Part shown: piece by piece, positions 53,862 to 62,844 of the stretch
Layout of the letters: each line of letters begins with the position of its first letter
How positions within the stretch are numbered: position 1 is the stretch's first letter
Assembly (NCBI RefSeq): GCF_017814915.1
Contig: NZ_JAGIPZ010000005.1
Location: 1-64,000, forward strand
Direction of reading: 5' to 3'
Length of the DNA: 64,000 bases
Source: Herbaspirillum sp. LeCh32-8
GTDB taxonomy: Bacteria > Pseudomonadota > Gammaproteobacteria > Burkholderiales > Burkholderiaceae_D
Made by a program: the position numbers and the translations under genes
The notes under the pieces: model-generated
Databases searched by the model: none
The model's input: only the letters and a program-made list of their open reading frames with translations
Told to the model about the DNA's origin: nothing

Positions 53862-53994
53862 CTAGGGTTCCTATAGGGGTTGTCGAGGGGCCCGGACACA
53901 ATCCACCGGTCCGGACTCGGTAATTTACCATGCGCCGGGCCCGCGACCGGATTCATTGCAATACAAACAACATCCGACCTGCCCCTCATCCGCC

Positions 53995-55002
53995 TCAGAA
54001 ACCTTCCAGCACCACCTTGCCGCGGGCGCGATGGGTCTCGATCAGCGCATGCGCGCGGCGCAGGTTTTCCGCGTTGATGCGACCGAAATTCTCGCCTGTG
54101 GTGGTGCGCAGCACGCCCTGGTCCACCAGCGCCGATACGCGCTGCAGCAGCTCGTGCTGGCGGATCATGTCGGCGGTCTGGAACAGCGAACGGGTAAACA
54201 TTAGCTCCCAGTGCAGCGAGATGCTCTTGCGCTTCAGCGCCACCGCATCCAGGGTGGCCGGGTCGTCGATCAGCGCCAGCTGGCCCTGCGGCGCCAGCGC
54301 CTCGACGATCTGGGCGTAGTGCTGGTCGGTATGGGTCAGGCTGATGACGATATCCACCTGGGGCAGGCCGATCTTTTGCAATTGCTCCGCCAGCGGCTGG
54401 CTATGGTCCACCACGTGATGCGCGCCCAGCTCGCTGACCCACTGCGCGGTCTCCTTGCGCGAGGCGGTGCCGATCACGGTCAGGCGGGTCAGCTTGCGCG
54501 CCAGCTGGGTCAGGATGGAGCCGACGCCGCCGGCCGCGCCGATGATCAGCAGGCTCTTGCCCTCGCCGCCGTTCTCGGGCACGCCCACGCGGTCGAACAG
54601 CAGCTCCCAGGCGGTGATCGCAGTCAGCGGGATGGCGGCTGCATCGGCATGACCCAGGCGTTGAGGCTTGGCGCCGACGATGCGCTCGTCGACCAGCTGC
54701 AGCTCGCTGTTGGAGCCGGGGCGGTTGATCGCGCCGGCGTAGAACACTTCATCGCCGGCCTTGAACAGCGTCACCTCGGCACCCACCGCCTTCACCACGC
54801 CGGAAGCATCCCAGCCCAGCACGCGCGGCTCCGTCACCGGCGCGCCGTTGCGCACCTTGGTGTCGACCGGATTGACCGACACCGCCCTGACCTCGACCAG
54901 CAGATCGCGCGGGCCGGGCGTGGGTACGGGCAAGTCGATCTCGACCAGGGAGGCGGGGTCGGTGCTGGGCAAACCGTGCTGCGTGTAGACTATCGCTTTC
55001 AT
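53995..55002 (-). CDS. Zinc-less MDR oxidoreductase (quinone oxidoreductase/enoyl reductase-like)
   Basis: A 335-residue medium-chain dehydrogenase. It starts MKAIVYTQHG, with VNPVDTKVRNG and VLGWDASGVV, then an AAGGVGSILTQLA Rossmann motif; it lacks the Cys-x2-Cys structural zinc loop. This is the QOR-like, zinc-independent subgroup annotated as zinc-type alcohol dehydrogenase-like (YhfP/YhdH-related). It should reduce activated C=C or quinones with NADPH. The start at 55002 drops 93 upstream residues without homology. It is divergent from a LysR gene that probably controls it. Confidence 0.82.
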   Translation of the reverse strand: MKAIVYTQHGLPSTDPASLVEIDLPVPTPGPRDLLVEVRAVSVNPVDTKVRNGAPVTEPRVLGWDASGVVKAVGAEVTLFKAGDEVFYAGAINRPGSNSELQLVDERIVGAKPQRLGHADAAAIPLTAITAWELLFDRVGVPENGGEGKSLLIIGAAGGVGSILTQLARKLTRLTVIGTASRKETAQWVSELGAHHVVDHSQPLAEQLQKIGLPQVDIVISLTHTDQHYAQIVEALAPQGQLALIDDPATLDAVALKRKSISLHWELMFTRSLFQTADMIRQHELLQRVSALVDQGVLRTTTGENFGRINAENLRRAHALIETHRARGKVVLEGF

Positions 55003-55125
55003 GTGATTTCCTTTTCCAGAGGTAAAGTTGAGCTGGACTGGCGCTGCGGAAGATGCCGCCGCGCCCCTTGGAAGCCATATTAAGCAAGCGAAGACGACGT
55101 AACCACCCGTCTTTCCGATCAAGAC

Positions 55126-55144
55126 TTTCACTCCAGGTGTGAAA
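55126..55144. promoter_or_regulatory. Palindrome at the LysR start codon
   Basis: TTTCACTCCAGGTGTGAAA has 6-bp arms (TTTCAC/GTGAAA) around seven bases and ends at the base before the lysR ATG. It lies in the 142-bp divergent gap with the MDR gene. It may be the LysR protein's own site. Confidence 0.45.
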
Positions 55145-56077
55145 ATGCTCCGCCTTGAAGACCTCCAGCTTTTCCTCCGCTCGGCCGCCCTCGGCAGCTT
55201 TTCCCAAGCCGCGCGCGAGGCCGACCTGCTGCCCGGCCAGGTCAGCGCGGCGATCCAGCGGCTGGAGCGCGAACTGGACATCCGCCTGTTCGCCCGCTCT
55301 ACCCGCAGCCTGCGCCTGACCGAGGAAGGCGAGCGCTACCTGCCCTACGCCCAGGAGGCGCTGCAGACCCTGCGCGAGGGCCACGAAGGCCTGCGCGGCG
55401 GCGACGCCGAGCTGTCCGGCACGCTGCAGGTGGCGGCCCCCTCCGACCTCGGGCGCAACGTGCTGCTGCCGTGGCTGTCCGAATTCCGCCGCGCCAACCC
55501 GCGGCTGGACCTGCGCCTGCTGGTATCGGACCAGGTCACCGACGTCTTCCGCGACCCGGTCGACATCGCCATCCGCTACGGCCGCATGGACGACGCCAGC
55601 TTCGTCGCCCTGCCGCTGGCGCCGGACAACCGCCGCGTGCTGGTGGCCTCGCCCGACTACCTGCAGCGCCACGGCGCGCCGCACACGCCGGAAGAACTGA
55701 AACGGCGCGACTGCCTGCTCTATCAATTGCAGGGACGGGTCTACGACAAATGGATCTTCCCCGGCGACGGCGGGCAAACGATGCAGGTGAGCGGCCCGCT
55801 GGTCACCGACGACGGCGACGTGGTGCGGCGCTGGGCCATGGCGGGCGAAGGCATCGCTTACAAATCATGGCTGGACGTGGGCGCCGACGTGCGCGCGCGC
55901 CGGCTCTGCATCATCCTGCCGCAGCTGCGCGGCCAGGCCGCGCCCCTGCACATGGTATGCCCGCACCGACGCCAGTTCTCACCCGCGGTGCGCCAGCTGC
56001 AGGCGCTGTTGGCGGCACGCTGCGCGGCACTGCACGAAGACCTGGAGCGCGAGCTCAGCCTGGCAGGTTGCGCTTGA
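55145..56077 (+). CDS. LysR-family regulator divergent from the MDR gene
   Basis: A 310-residue LysR protein of the CrgA/DsdC-like branch. MLRLEDLQLFLRSAALGSFS and ARSTRSLRLTEEGERYLPYA form the DNA-binding part, then LQVAAPSDLGRNVLLPWLSE opens the effector domain. I use the ATG at 55145; a GTG six bases earlier is in frame but has worse spacing to AGG. It is transcribed away from the MDR oxidoreductase. Control of a quinone/enal reductase by such a regulator is common. Its 3' end overlaps the convergent MocR-type gene by 23 bp. Confidence 0.86.
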   Translation: MLRLEDLQLFLRSAALGSFSQAAREADLLPGQVSAAIQRLERELDIRLFARSTRSLRLTEEGERYLPYAQEALQTLREGHEGLRGGDAELSGTLQVAAPSDLGRNVLLPWLSEFRRANPRLDLRLLVSDQVTDVFRDPVDIAIRYGRMDDASFVALPLAPDNRRVLVASPDYLQRHGAPHTPEELKRRDCLLYQLQGRVYDKWIFPGDGGQTMQVSGPLVTDDGDVVRRWAMAGEGIAYKSWLDVGADVRARRLCIILPQLRGQAAPLHMVCPHRRQFSPAVRQLQALLAARCAALHEDLERELSLAGCA

Positions 56078-57629
56078 TCACCGCCGCCAGCTTGTCGAAG
56101 GCGCGTGCGATCTCGTCGTTGGGCACGCTGGCGTAACCCAGCAGCAGCCCGCGCCGCGCGCCGCGCGCATGCATGTAGTAGCGCGACAGCGGCCGCACGA
56201 TGATGCCGGCCTGCAGGGCCTGCTCGCAGATCAGCACGTCGTCGCACTCCGGCGGTAATCCCAATACCAGATGCAAACCGGCTTCGCCGCCGGTGATCGT
56301 CATCTTCCCGCCGAAGTGGCGATCGATGGACTGCTGCAGCAACTGCAGCCGCTCGGCATACAGCACGCGCATCTTGCGGATGTGCGAAGCGAAATGCCCC
56401 TCGGCCATGAAGTCGGCCAGCGTGGCCTGCAAGAACACCTGGCCATTGCGATACAGCTCGGCGATGCCGGTGGAGAAGGCTTGGGCCAGCGACTCCGGCA
56501 CCACCAGAAAGCCGATGCGCAGGCCCGGGAACATGATCTTGCTGAAAGTGCCCATGTAGAGCACGCGGTCGTGCGTGTCCATACCCTGCAGCGAAGCCAG
56601 CGGCCGGCCGCCGTAGCGGAATTCGCTGTCGTAGTCGTCCTCGATGATCCACACCTTGTGCGCGGCCGCATACTCCAGCAGCATGCGCCGGCGCGACAGG
56701 CTCATCACCATGCCCAGCGGATACTGGTGCGACGGCGTGGTGCAGATGAAGCGCGGCGGTCGCCGCAGGTTGGCCAGGCGCATGCGCATGCCCTCCTGGT
56801 CGACCGCGATCGGCACCGACTGGATGCCCAATGAATTGAGCACGCTGCGCGTGCCCCAGTAGCAGGGATCCTCGACCCAGGCCGCATCGCCGTGCTCGCC
56901 CAGCAGCTTGACCACGATGTCGAGCGATTGATGAATGCCGGTGGTGATCAGTACCTGCGACGCATTGCAGTTGACCGAGCGCGCCACCCGCAGATACTCC
57001 GCCACCGCCTCGCGCAGCGGCGCGTAGCCGGCGCCGGGGCCATAGGTCAGCAAATCGGAATTGGAGCGTCGCCAATGCTTGTTCTGCAGTCGGCTCCACA
57101 CCTTGTGCGGCACGCAAGTCACATCCGGCACGCCCGGCATGAAGGCGCCCCACTGCCGCTCGCCGACGCCGGCCTGGCGCGTGAGCGCGGCGCCGCGCGC
57201 CGACAGTTCGGACTTGCCGGAAGGATCGGTCAGCGGCTCGCTGCGCTCGACTGCATCGGGGATCTGGTCCGGCGCTGTATCGGCCACGAAGGTGCCGGCG
57301 CCGGTGCGGCTTTCCAGATAGCCCTCGGCCAGCAACTGCTCGTACGCATAGGTCACGGTATTGCGCGACATGCCCAGTTCGGCCGCCAGGTCGCGCGAGG
57401 ACGGCAACTGCAAACCGGCCGGTAGCGTGTGCGCCAGGATGGCTTCGCGAATCAACTGGTAAATCTGCCGATTGACCGGCACGCGAGGGCCGCGCGCGGC
57501 TGCCTTTTCTGCGCTTTTCGCTGCGGCGCTTCCAGCCGCGGCCGGCTTGCCGGCCTTGCCTGCGGCGACTTTTAACGGGCTACGTTCGATGCGCAGCAGC
57601 AGATAATCAGAAAGCGAAGCAAGTTTCAA
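56055..57629 (-). CDS. MocR/GabR-type regulator (GntR HTH fused to aminotransferase fold)
   Basis: A 524-residue fusion. After a variable Ala/Lys-rich N-terminus, residues about 50-120 are a GntR-type winged helix (RQIYQLIREAILAHTLPAG, PSSRDLAAELGMSRNTVTYA). From about 160 a class I aminotransferase fold follows, with the PLP-binding Lys364 in MGTFSKIMFPGLRIGF. The protein should bind PLP and sense GABA or a related amine by forming an external aldimine, as B. subtilis GabR does. It is divergent from gabT with repeated ATTGGC elements in between. Activation of gabT and the following transporter is the likely role. Confidence 0.88.
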   Translation of the reverse strand: MKLASLSDYLLLRIERSPLKVAAGKAGKPAAAGSAAAKSAEKAAARGPRVPVNRQIYQLIREAILAHTLPAGLQLPSSRDLAAELGMSRNTVTYAYEQLLAEGYLESRTGAGTFVADTAPDQIPDAVERSEPLTDPSGKSELSARGAALTRQAGVGERQWGAFMPGVPDVTCVPHKVWSRLQNKHWRRSNSDLLTYGPGAGYAPLREAVAEYLRVARSVNCNASQVLITTGIHQSLDIVVKLLGEHGDAAWVEDPCYWGTRSVLNSLGIQSVPIAVDQEGMRMRLANLRRPPRFICTTPSHQYPLGMVMSLSRRRMLLEYAAAHKVWIIEDDYDSEFRYGGRPLASLQGMDTHDRVLYMGTFSKIMFPGLRIGFLVVPESLAQAFSTGIAELYRNGQVFLQATLADFMAEGHFASHIRKMRVLYAERLQLLQQSIDRHFGGKMTITGGEAGLHLVLGLPPECDDVLICEQALQAGIIVRPLSRYYMHARGARRGLLLGYASVPNDEIARAFDKLAAVIKRNLPG

Positions 57630-57695
57630 TTGGCACCATCAAATATCCAAGATTGGCTCTATATTACAGGTCCATTGCAGTTTTAGTATTGGCGC
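57629..57695. promoter_or_regulatory. Direct ATTGGC repeats in the gabR-like/gabT gap
   Basis: Three direct copies, ATTGGCAC (57629-57636), ATTGGCTC (57652-57659) and ATTGGCGC (57688-57695), are spaced 23 and 36 bp start to start. The first overlaps the regulator's start codon region. GabR-type regulators are known to bind short direct repeats about three helical turns apart, so these are good candidate sites. Confidence 0.55.
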
Positions 57696-57746
57696 CGGAT
57701 CACGAATTTCATGCGCCGCGCAGGCGCCCTTTCACCGGAGCAAGCA

Positions 57747-59030
57747 ATGAACAGCAAGGCCATCAGCAACGAGCAACTGCAGCAGCGCAAGAACGCCGCC
57801 ACCCCGCGCGGCGTGGGCGTGATGTGCGACTTCTACGCCGAGCGCGCGTCCAATTCGGAGCTGTGGGACGTCGAGGGCCGCCGCTTCATCGACTTCGCCG
57901 CCGGCATCGCCGTGCTCAACACCGGTCACCGTCATCCCAAGCTGCTCGACGCCATGCGCGCGCAGATGGAAAAGTTCACCCACACCGCCTACCAGATCGT
58001 GCCCTACGCCAGCTATGTGGACCTGGCCGAGCGTATCAACGCGGTCACCCCGGGCGACTACGCCAAGAAGACCGCGTTCTTCTCCACCGGCGCCGAAGCG
58101 GTGGAAAACGCCGTCAAGATCGCCCGCGCCCATACCGGCCGCCCGGCCATCATCGCGTTCTCCGGCGGCTTCCACGGCCGCACGATGATGGGCATGGCGC
58201 TGACCGGCAAGGTCGCTCCCTACAAGCTGGGCTTCGGCCCCTTCCCCGGCGAAGTGTTCCACGCGCCCTACCCCAGCGCGCTGCACGATGTCAGCAGCGA
58301 AGACGCGCTCGACGCGGTCAAAGCCTTGTTCAAGAGCGACGTCGAGCCCAAGCGCGTGGCCGCCATCATCCTGGAGCCGGTGCAAGGCGAAGGCGGCTTC
58401 TATGCCGCGCCGGCAGAATTCATGCGCGGCCTGCGCGCGCTGTGCGACGAACACGGCATCCTGCTGATCGCCGATGAAGTGCAGACCGGCTTCGGCCGCA
58501 CCGGCAAGCTGTTCGCCATGGAACATTACGACGTGCTGCCCGACCTGGTCACCATGGCCAAGAGCCTGGCCGGCGGCATGCCGCTGTCGGCCGTCTGCGG
58601 CCGCGCCGAGGTGATGGACGCGCCGGCCCCCGGCGGTCTGGGCGGCACCTATGCCGGCAACCCGCTGGCGGTGGCCTCGGCGCTGGCGGTGCTGGAAGTG
58701 ATGGTCGAGGAAAACCTGGTGGCGCGCGGCGCCCGCCTGGGCGACAAGCTCAAGGCGCAACTCAACGAGCTGCGTTCGGCCGTGCCGCAGATCGCCGAGG
58801 TGCGCGGCCTGGGCGCCATGGTGGCCGTGGAATTCGCCGACCCCGCCACCGGCAAGCCGGATGCCGAGTACGCCAAGAAGGTCCAGCAGCATGCACTGAG
58901 CAAGGGACTGCTGCTGCTGACTTGCGGCAGCTACGGCAACGTCATCCGCTTCTTGTTCCCGCTGACCATTCCCGATACCGTGATGGATGAAGCGCTGGGC
59001 ATCTTGTCGGCCGCCATGCGGCTGGCCTGA
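57747..59030 (+). CDS. gabT: 4-aminobutyrate aminotransferase
   Basis: A 427-residue class III aminotransferase. Motifs include NTGHRHPKLLDAM, FFSTGAEAVENAVKIAR, the LIADEVQTGFGRTGKLF block with the cofactor Asp, and the PLP Lys272 in VTMAKSLAGGMPLSAV. GGTYAGNPLAVASALA follows. It converts GABA and 2-oxoglutarate to succinate semialdehyde and glutamate. The start at 57747 is preceded by GGAGCAAGC. It heads a run of genes (ABC importer, gabD) on one strand and is divergent from the MocR-type regulator. Confidence 0.93.
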   Translation: MNSKAISNEQLQQRKNAATPRGVGVMCDFYAERASNSELWDVEGRRFIDFAAGIAVLNTGHRHPKLLDAMRAQMEKFTHTAYQIVPYASYVDLAERINAVTPGDYAKKTAFFSTGAEAVENAVKIARAHTGRPAIIAFSGGFHGRTMMGMALTGKVAPYKLGFGPFPGEVFHAPYPSALHDVSSEDALDAVKALFKSDVEPKRVAAIILEPVQGEGGFYAAPAEFMRGLRALCDEHGILLIADEVQTGFGRTGKLFAMEHYDVLPDLVTMAKSLAGGMPLSAVCGRAEVMDAPAPGGLGGTYAGNPLAVASALAVLEVMVEENLVARGARLGDKLKAQLNELRSAVPQIAEVRGLGAMVAVEFADPATGKPDAEYAKKVQQHALSKGLLLLTCGSYGNVIRFLFPLTIPDTVMDEALGILSAAMRLA

Positions 59031-59085
59031 CGTTGGCCCGACTTTTGCATCAGCGCCAAGGACAGACACATGAACGGAGACCAAC

Positions 59086-60210
59086 ATGGCGGCTAACGCT
59101 TTGAGGAAAGAGGACGCGCCGGCGCGCACGGCGACGTCCGACACGCTGGTGCAATTCTGCGGCGTGAAGAAGACCTACGATGGCGAAACGCTGATCGTCA
59201 AGAACCTCGACCTGGACATCCGCCGCGGCGAATTCCTGACCCTGCTCGGGCCCTCCGGCTCCGGCAAGACCACCTGCCTGATGATGCTGGCCGGCTTCGA
59301 ATTTCCCACCGGCGGCGAGATCCGCCTGGACGGCCAGTTGCTCAATCGGGTGCCGCCGCACAAGCGCAACATCGGCATGGTGTTCCAGAACTACGCACTG
59401 TTCCCCCACATGACCATCGCCCAGAACGTGGCCTATCCGCTGTCGGTGCGAAAGATGGATCGCGCCGCGCGCGAAGCCAAGGTGAAGCAGGCGCTGGACA
59501 TGGTGCAGATGGGCAAGTTCGGCGACCGCTATCCGACCCAGCTCTCCGGCGGCCAGCAGCAGCGCGTGGCGCTGGCCCGCACGCTGGTGTTCGATCCGCA
59601 GCTGGTGCTCATGGACGAACCGCTGGGCGCGCTTGACAAGCAGTTGCGCGAGCACATGCAGCTGGAACTGAAGGCGCTGCACAGGCGGCTCGGCGTGACC
59701 TTCGTCTACGTCACCCACGACCAGAGCGAGGCGCTCACCATGTCCGACCGCGTGGCCGTGTTCGACCAGGGCGTCATCCAGCAACTGGCGCCGGTGACCG
59801 ACCTGTACGAATACCCGGAGAACGAATTCGTCGCCAACTTCATCGGCGACAACAACCGCTTCAAGGGCAGCGTCGACAGCGTCCAGGGCGAGCACTGCAG
59901 CGTGCGCCTGGCCGACGGCACGCGCTTGAACGGCATCAACGTGCACCGCGCGCATGCAGGCCAAAGCGTCACCGCCTGCGCCCGACCCGAGCGCATTCAG
60001 CTGGCAACAAGCGGCGACGCCCAGCACCTGCGGGCGCGCATCGCCGGCCTGATCTACTTCGGCGACCACGTGCGCGTGCGCTGCGCGGTAGCCGGCCAGG
60101 ATGACTGCTTCGTCAAGCTGTCGCTATCGGATCCGGCGCTGGCCGGCTTGGCCGAAGGCAGCGAAGTCGGTCTGCACGTGGCGCCGCAGTACCTGCGCTG
60201 CTTCCTCTGA
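59086..60210 (+). CDS. ABC transporter ATPase (PotA-like, putative GABA/polyamine import)
   Basis: A 374-residue ATPase of the PotA/FbpC class. It has Walker [10 protein letters not shown] at 55-63, Q-loop [11 protein letters not shown], signature [13 protein letters not shown] at about 152, Walker [13 protein letters not shown] at about 172, and the switch [13 protein letters not shown] domain fills the C-terminal 110 residues. It drives an importer whose binding protein and two permeases follow. Place between gabT and gabD points to GABA as cargo, while the family's best known cargo is spermidine or putrescine. CGGAGACC precedes the start. Confidence 0.9.
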   Translation: MAANALRKEDAPARTATSDTLVQFCGVKKTYDGETLIVKNLDLDIRRGEFLTLLGPSGSGKTTCLMMLAGFEFPTGGEIRLDGQLLNRVPPHKRNIGMVFQNYALFPHMTIAQNVAYPLSVRKMDRAAREAKVKQALDMVQMGKFGDRYPTQLSGGQQQRVALARTLVFDPQLVLMDEPLGALDKQLREHMQLELKALHRRLGVTFVYVTHDQSEALTMSDRVAVFDQGVIQQLAPVTDLYEYPENEFVANFIGDNNRFKGSVDSVQGEHCSVRLADGTRLNGINVHRAHAGQSVTACARPERIQLATSGDAQHLRARIAGLIYFGDHVRVRCAVAGQDDCFVKLSLSDPALAGLAEGSEVGLHVAPQYLRCFL

Positions 60211-60328
60211 AGCGCGCTCTATCTCCCATCAAGGCAACCCAAGATTGCCGGCAGTTCCAACGCAGTCAAGCATCGCAACACATTACAAGTACAAAGTAAC
60301 GATCTGCAAGATAACCAACGAGGAACAC

Positions 60329-61375
60329 ATGAAACGCCTATCTATCGCCCTGCTCTCCCCGCTCGCCCTGGGCATGCTGTTTTCCGCCGGCGCTGCGGCC
60401 GCGGCCGAACTGACCGTGGTCAACTTCGGCGGCGCCAACGCCAATGCGCAAAAGGTCGCTTACGTCGAGCCGTTCCAGAAGAGCACCGGCAACAAGGTGG
60501 TCAGCGCCGAATTCAACGGCGAGCTGGCCAAGGTCAAAGCCATGGTGGAAACCAAGAAGGTCAGCTGGGACGTGGTCGAAATCGACGGCGGCGACCTCAA
60601 CCGCGCCTGTGACGACGGCCTGATCGAGAAGCTCGACCTGGCCAAGAGCATCAAGAAGGACGACTACATCCCCGAAGCGACGGTGAGCGAATGCGGCATG
60701 GGCGCCTTCGTCTGGTCCACCGTGCTGGCCTACAACGCCGACAAGCTCAAGACCGCGCCGACCGGCTGGGCCGATTTCTGGGACACCAAGAAGTACCCCG
60801 GCAAGCGCGGCATGAAGAAGAGCGCGCAGTTCAACCTGGAGTTTGCGCTGATGGCCGACGGCGTACCGACCAAGGACGTCTACAAGGTGCTGGCCACCAA
60901 GGAAGGCGTGGAGCGCGCCTTCAAGAAGCTGGACCAGCTCAAGCCGAACATCCAGTGGTGGGATGCAGGCGCACTGCCGGCGCAGTTCCTGGCCTCTGGC
61001 GACGTGGTGATGGCCAATGCCTTCAACGGCCGTATCGATGCCGCCCAGCGCGAGGGCAAGAACCTCAAGGTGGTGTGGGCCGGCAGCGTCTATACGCTGG
61101 ATTACTGGGTGATTCCGAAGGGCTCGCCGAACAAGGCGCTGGGTGAGAAATTCATCGCCTTCGCCAGCCAGCCGGAAAACCAGAAGACCTACGCCAACCA
61201 CATCGCCTACGGCCCGGTCAGCAAGGCCGCATTGAAGCTGCTGGACGCCAAGACCCTGGCCAACCTGCCGACCTCGGCCGCCAACGCCAAGGATTCGGTG
61301 CAGCTGAGCCTGCAGTTCTGGACCGACCATGGCGAGGAACTGGAACAACGCTTCGCCGCCTGGGTCGCGAAGTAA
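60329..61375 (+). CDS. Periplasmic solute-binding protein (PotD-like)
   Basis: A 348-residue binding protein with a signal peptide (first about 26 residues, ending AAAAAE). It then shows ELTVVNFGGANANAQKVAYV, VVEIDGGDLNRACDDGL and WADFWDTKKYPGKRGM, typical of the PotD/ABC polyamine cluster. It captures GABA or a polyamine-like cation in the periplasm for the PotA/B/C-like parts. CGAGGAACAC precedes the start. A GC-rich hairpin 32 bp after the stop may raise its mRNA level relative to the permeases, a common trick for binding proteins. Confidence 0.9.
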   Translation: MKRLSIALLSPLALGMLFSAGAAAAAELTVVNFGGANANAQKVAYVEPFQKSTGNKVVSAEFNGELAKVKAMVETKKVSWDVVEIDGGDLNRACDDGLIEKLDLAKSIKKDDYIPEATVSECGMGAFVWSTVLAYNADKLKTAPTGWADFWDTKKYPGKRGMKKSAQFNLEFALMADGVPTKDVYKVLATKEGVERAFKKLDQLKPNIQWWDAGALPAQFLASGDVVMANAFNGRIDAAQREGKNLKVVWAGSVYTLDYWVIPKGSPNKALGEKFIAFASQPENQKTYANHIAYGPVSKAALKLLDAKTLANLPTSAANAKDSVQLSLQFWTDHGEELEQRFAAWVAK

Positions 61376-61406
61376 GAACGCCCGCGCCCTCGCCTGCAAC
61401 TACACG

Positions 61407-61432
61407 ACGGCCCGCCACTGACGGCGGGCCGT
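61407..61432 (+). terminator. Hairpin between binding protein and permease genes
   Basis: ACGGCCCGCC-ACTGAC-GGCGGGCCGT is a perfect 10-bp stem without a T-run in the 148-bp gap. It probably blocks 3'-5' decay or causes partial termination, giving more binding protein than permease. Confidence 0.6.
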
Positions 61433-61523
61433 TGATGCAGGCGGCGCAGCAGGCGCTGCCGCCCACCATGCCGCACCACAGCCGCACATCAGCTGCAACC
61501 CGCCGCACCGGGAACACCGACAC

Positions 61524-62807
61524 ATGAACACCATCGCCACCAGCTCCGCCGCAGCCATGCCACTGGCCGAACCGACGCCCCAGCAACTCAAGCGCGACCT
61601 GCGCGCCGCGCAGACCCGCAAGCGGCTGGGCGCCCTGGCGCTGATCGCGCCGCTGGCGATTTTCCTGCTGCTGACCTTCGTCGCGCCCATCGTCGCCTTG
61701 CTGCAGCGCGCGGTGGAAAATCCGGAAGTCGCCACCACCCTGCCGCGCACTGTGGCCGCGCTGGGTAAATGGGATCGCCAGACGCTGCCGCCCGACCAGG
61801 CCTACGCCGAACTGGCCGAAGACCTGGCGCGCGCCAAGGAAGACACCACCGCCGGCCCGCTGGCGCGCCGCATCAACGTCGAGATTTCCGGCTCGCGCTC
61901 GCTGATCATGGGCACCACCCGCGCCATGCCGCTGCGCGATGCCAACGGCAAGCCGCTGCCCGCGCCCGCCGCCAGAGATGCGCTGATCGCCATCAACCCG
62001 CAATGGGGCCAGCCCGAGATCTGGCGCGTGATCGCGCAAAACGGTTCGCCGTATTCGCCCTACTATCTGCTGGCCTCGATGGACCTGCGTCAGAATCCCG
62101 ACGGCCATATCGTCCAGGCCGCGCCCGAGGCCTCGATCTACCGCACCATCTTCGCCCGCACCTTGTGGATGAGCGCGGTGGTGACCCTGATCACGCTGCT
62201 GCTGGCCTATCCGCTGGCCTATTGGCTTTCCACCATGAGCGAGCGTCGCGCCAACCTGCTGATGATCCTGGTGCTGATTCCGTTCTGGACCTCGATCCTG
62301 GTGCGCGTGGCGGCCTGGATCGTGCTGCTGCAATCCGAGGGTCTGGTGAACAAGGCGCTGATGCTGAGCGGCCTCGTCCACACGCCGCTGGAAATGGTCT
62401 TCAACCGCGTCGGCGTATACGTCTCGATGACGCACATCCTGCTGCCGTTCATGATCCTGCCACTGTACAGCGTGATGAAATCGGTGCCGCCCACTTACCT
62501 CAAGGCCGCCGTCTCGCTGGGCAGCCATCCCTTCGCCGCCTTCTGGCGCGTGTACGTGCCGCAGACCTACCCGGGCGTCGGCGCCGGCGTGCTGCTGGTG
62601 TTCATCATGGCCGGCGGCTACTACATCACGCCGGCGCTGCTGGGCGGGCCGAATGAGCAGATGGTGAGCTACTTCATCGCCTATTTCATCAACACCACCA
62701 TCAACTGGGGCATGGCCTGTGCGCTGGGCGCGCTGCTGCTGACCGGCACCCTGGCGCTGTACACCGTGTACCGCCGTTTTGCCAGGATCGACGTCGGCAT
62801 CGGCTGA
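61524..62807 (+). CDS. ABC permease (PotB-like) with long periplasmic insert
   Basis: A 427-residue permease. Helix 1 is near residues 35-60 (LALIAPLAIFLLLTFVAPIV), followed by a hydrophilic stretch of about 130 residues before helix 2 near 210. The usual PotB core comes next, with the EAA-type loop VSLGSHPFAAFWRVYVPQTY near 330. Ordinary PotB is about 285 residues, so the insert is large; related PotB-like permeases of proteobacteria also carry it. It pairs with the downstream PotC-like permease. A ribosome site is not strong at 61524 (GGGAAC). Confidence 0.87.
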   Translation: MNTIATSSAAAMPLAEPTPQQLKRDLRAAQTRKRLGALALIAPLAIFLLLTFVAPIVALLQRAVENPEVATTLPRTVAALGKWDRQTLPPDQAYAELAEDLARAKEDTTAGPLARRINVEISGSRSLIMGTTRAMPLRDANGKPLPAPAARDALIAINPQWGQPEIWRVIAQNGSPYSPYYLLASMDLRQNPDGHIVQAAPEASIYRTIFARTLWMSAVVTLITLLLAYPLAYWLSTMSERRANLLMILVLIPFWTSILVRVAAWIVLLQSEGLVNKALMLSGLVHTPLEMVFNRVGVYVSMTHILLPFMILPLYSVMKSVPPTYLKAAVSLGSHPFAAFWRVYVPQTYPGVGAGVLLVFIMAGGYYITPALLGGPNEQMVSYFIAYFINTTINWGMACALGALLLTGTLALYTVYRRFARIDVGIG

Positions 62808-62844
62808 CGCGCATCACCGCATCCACCCGATTCCGGAGACCGAC

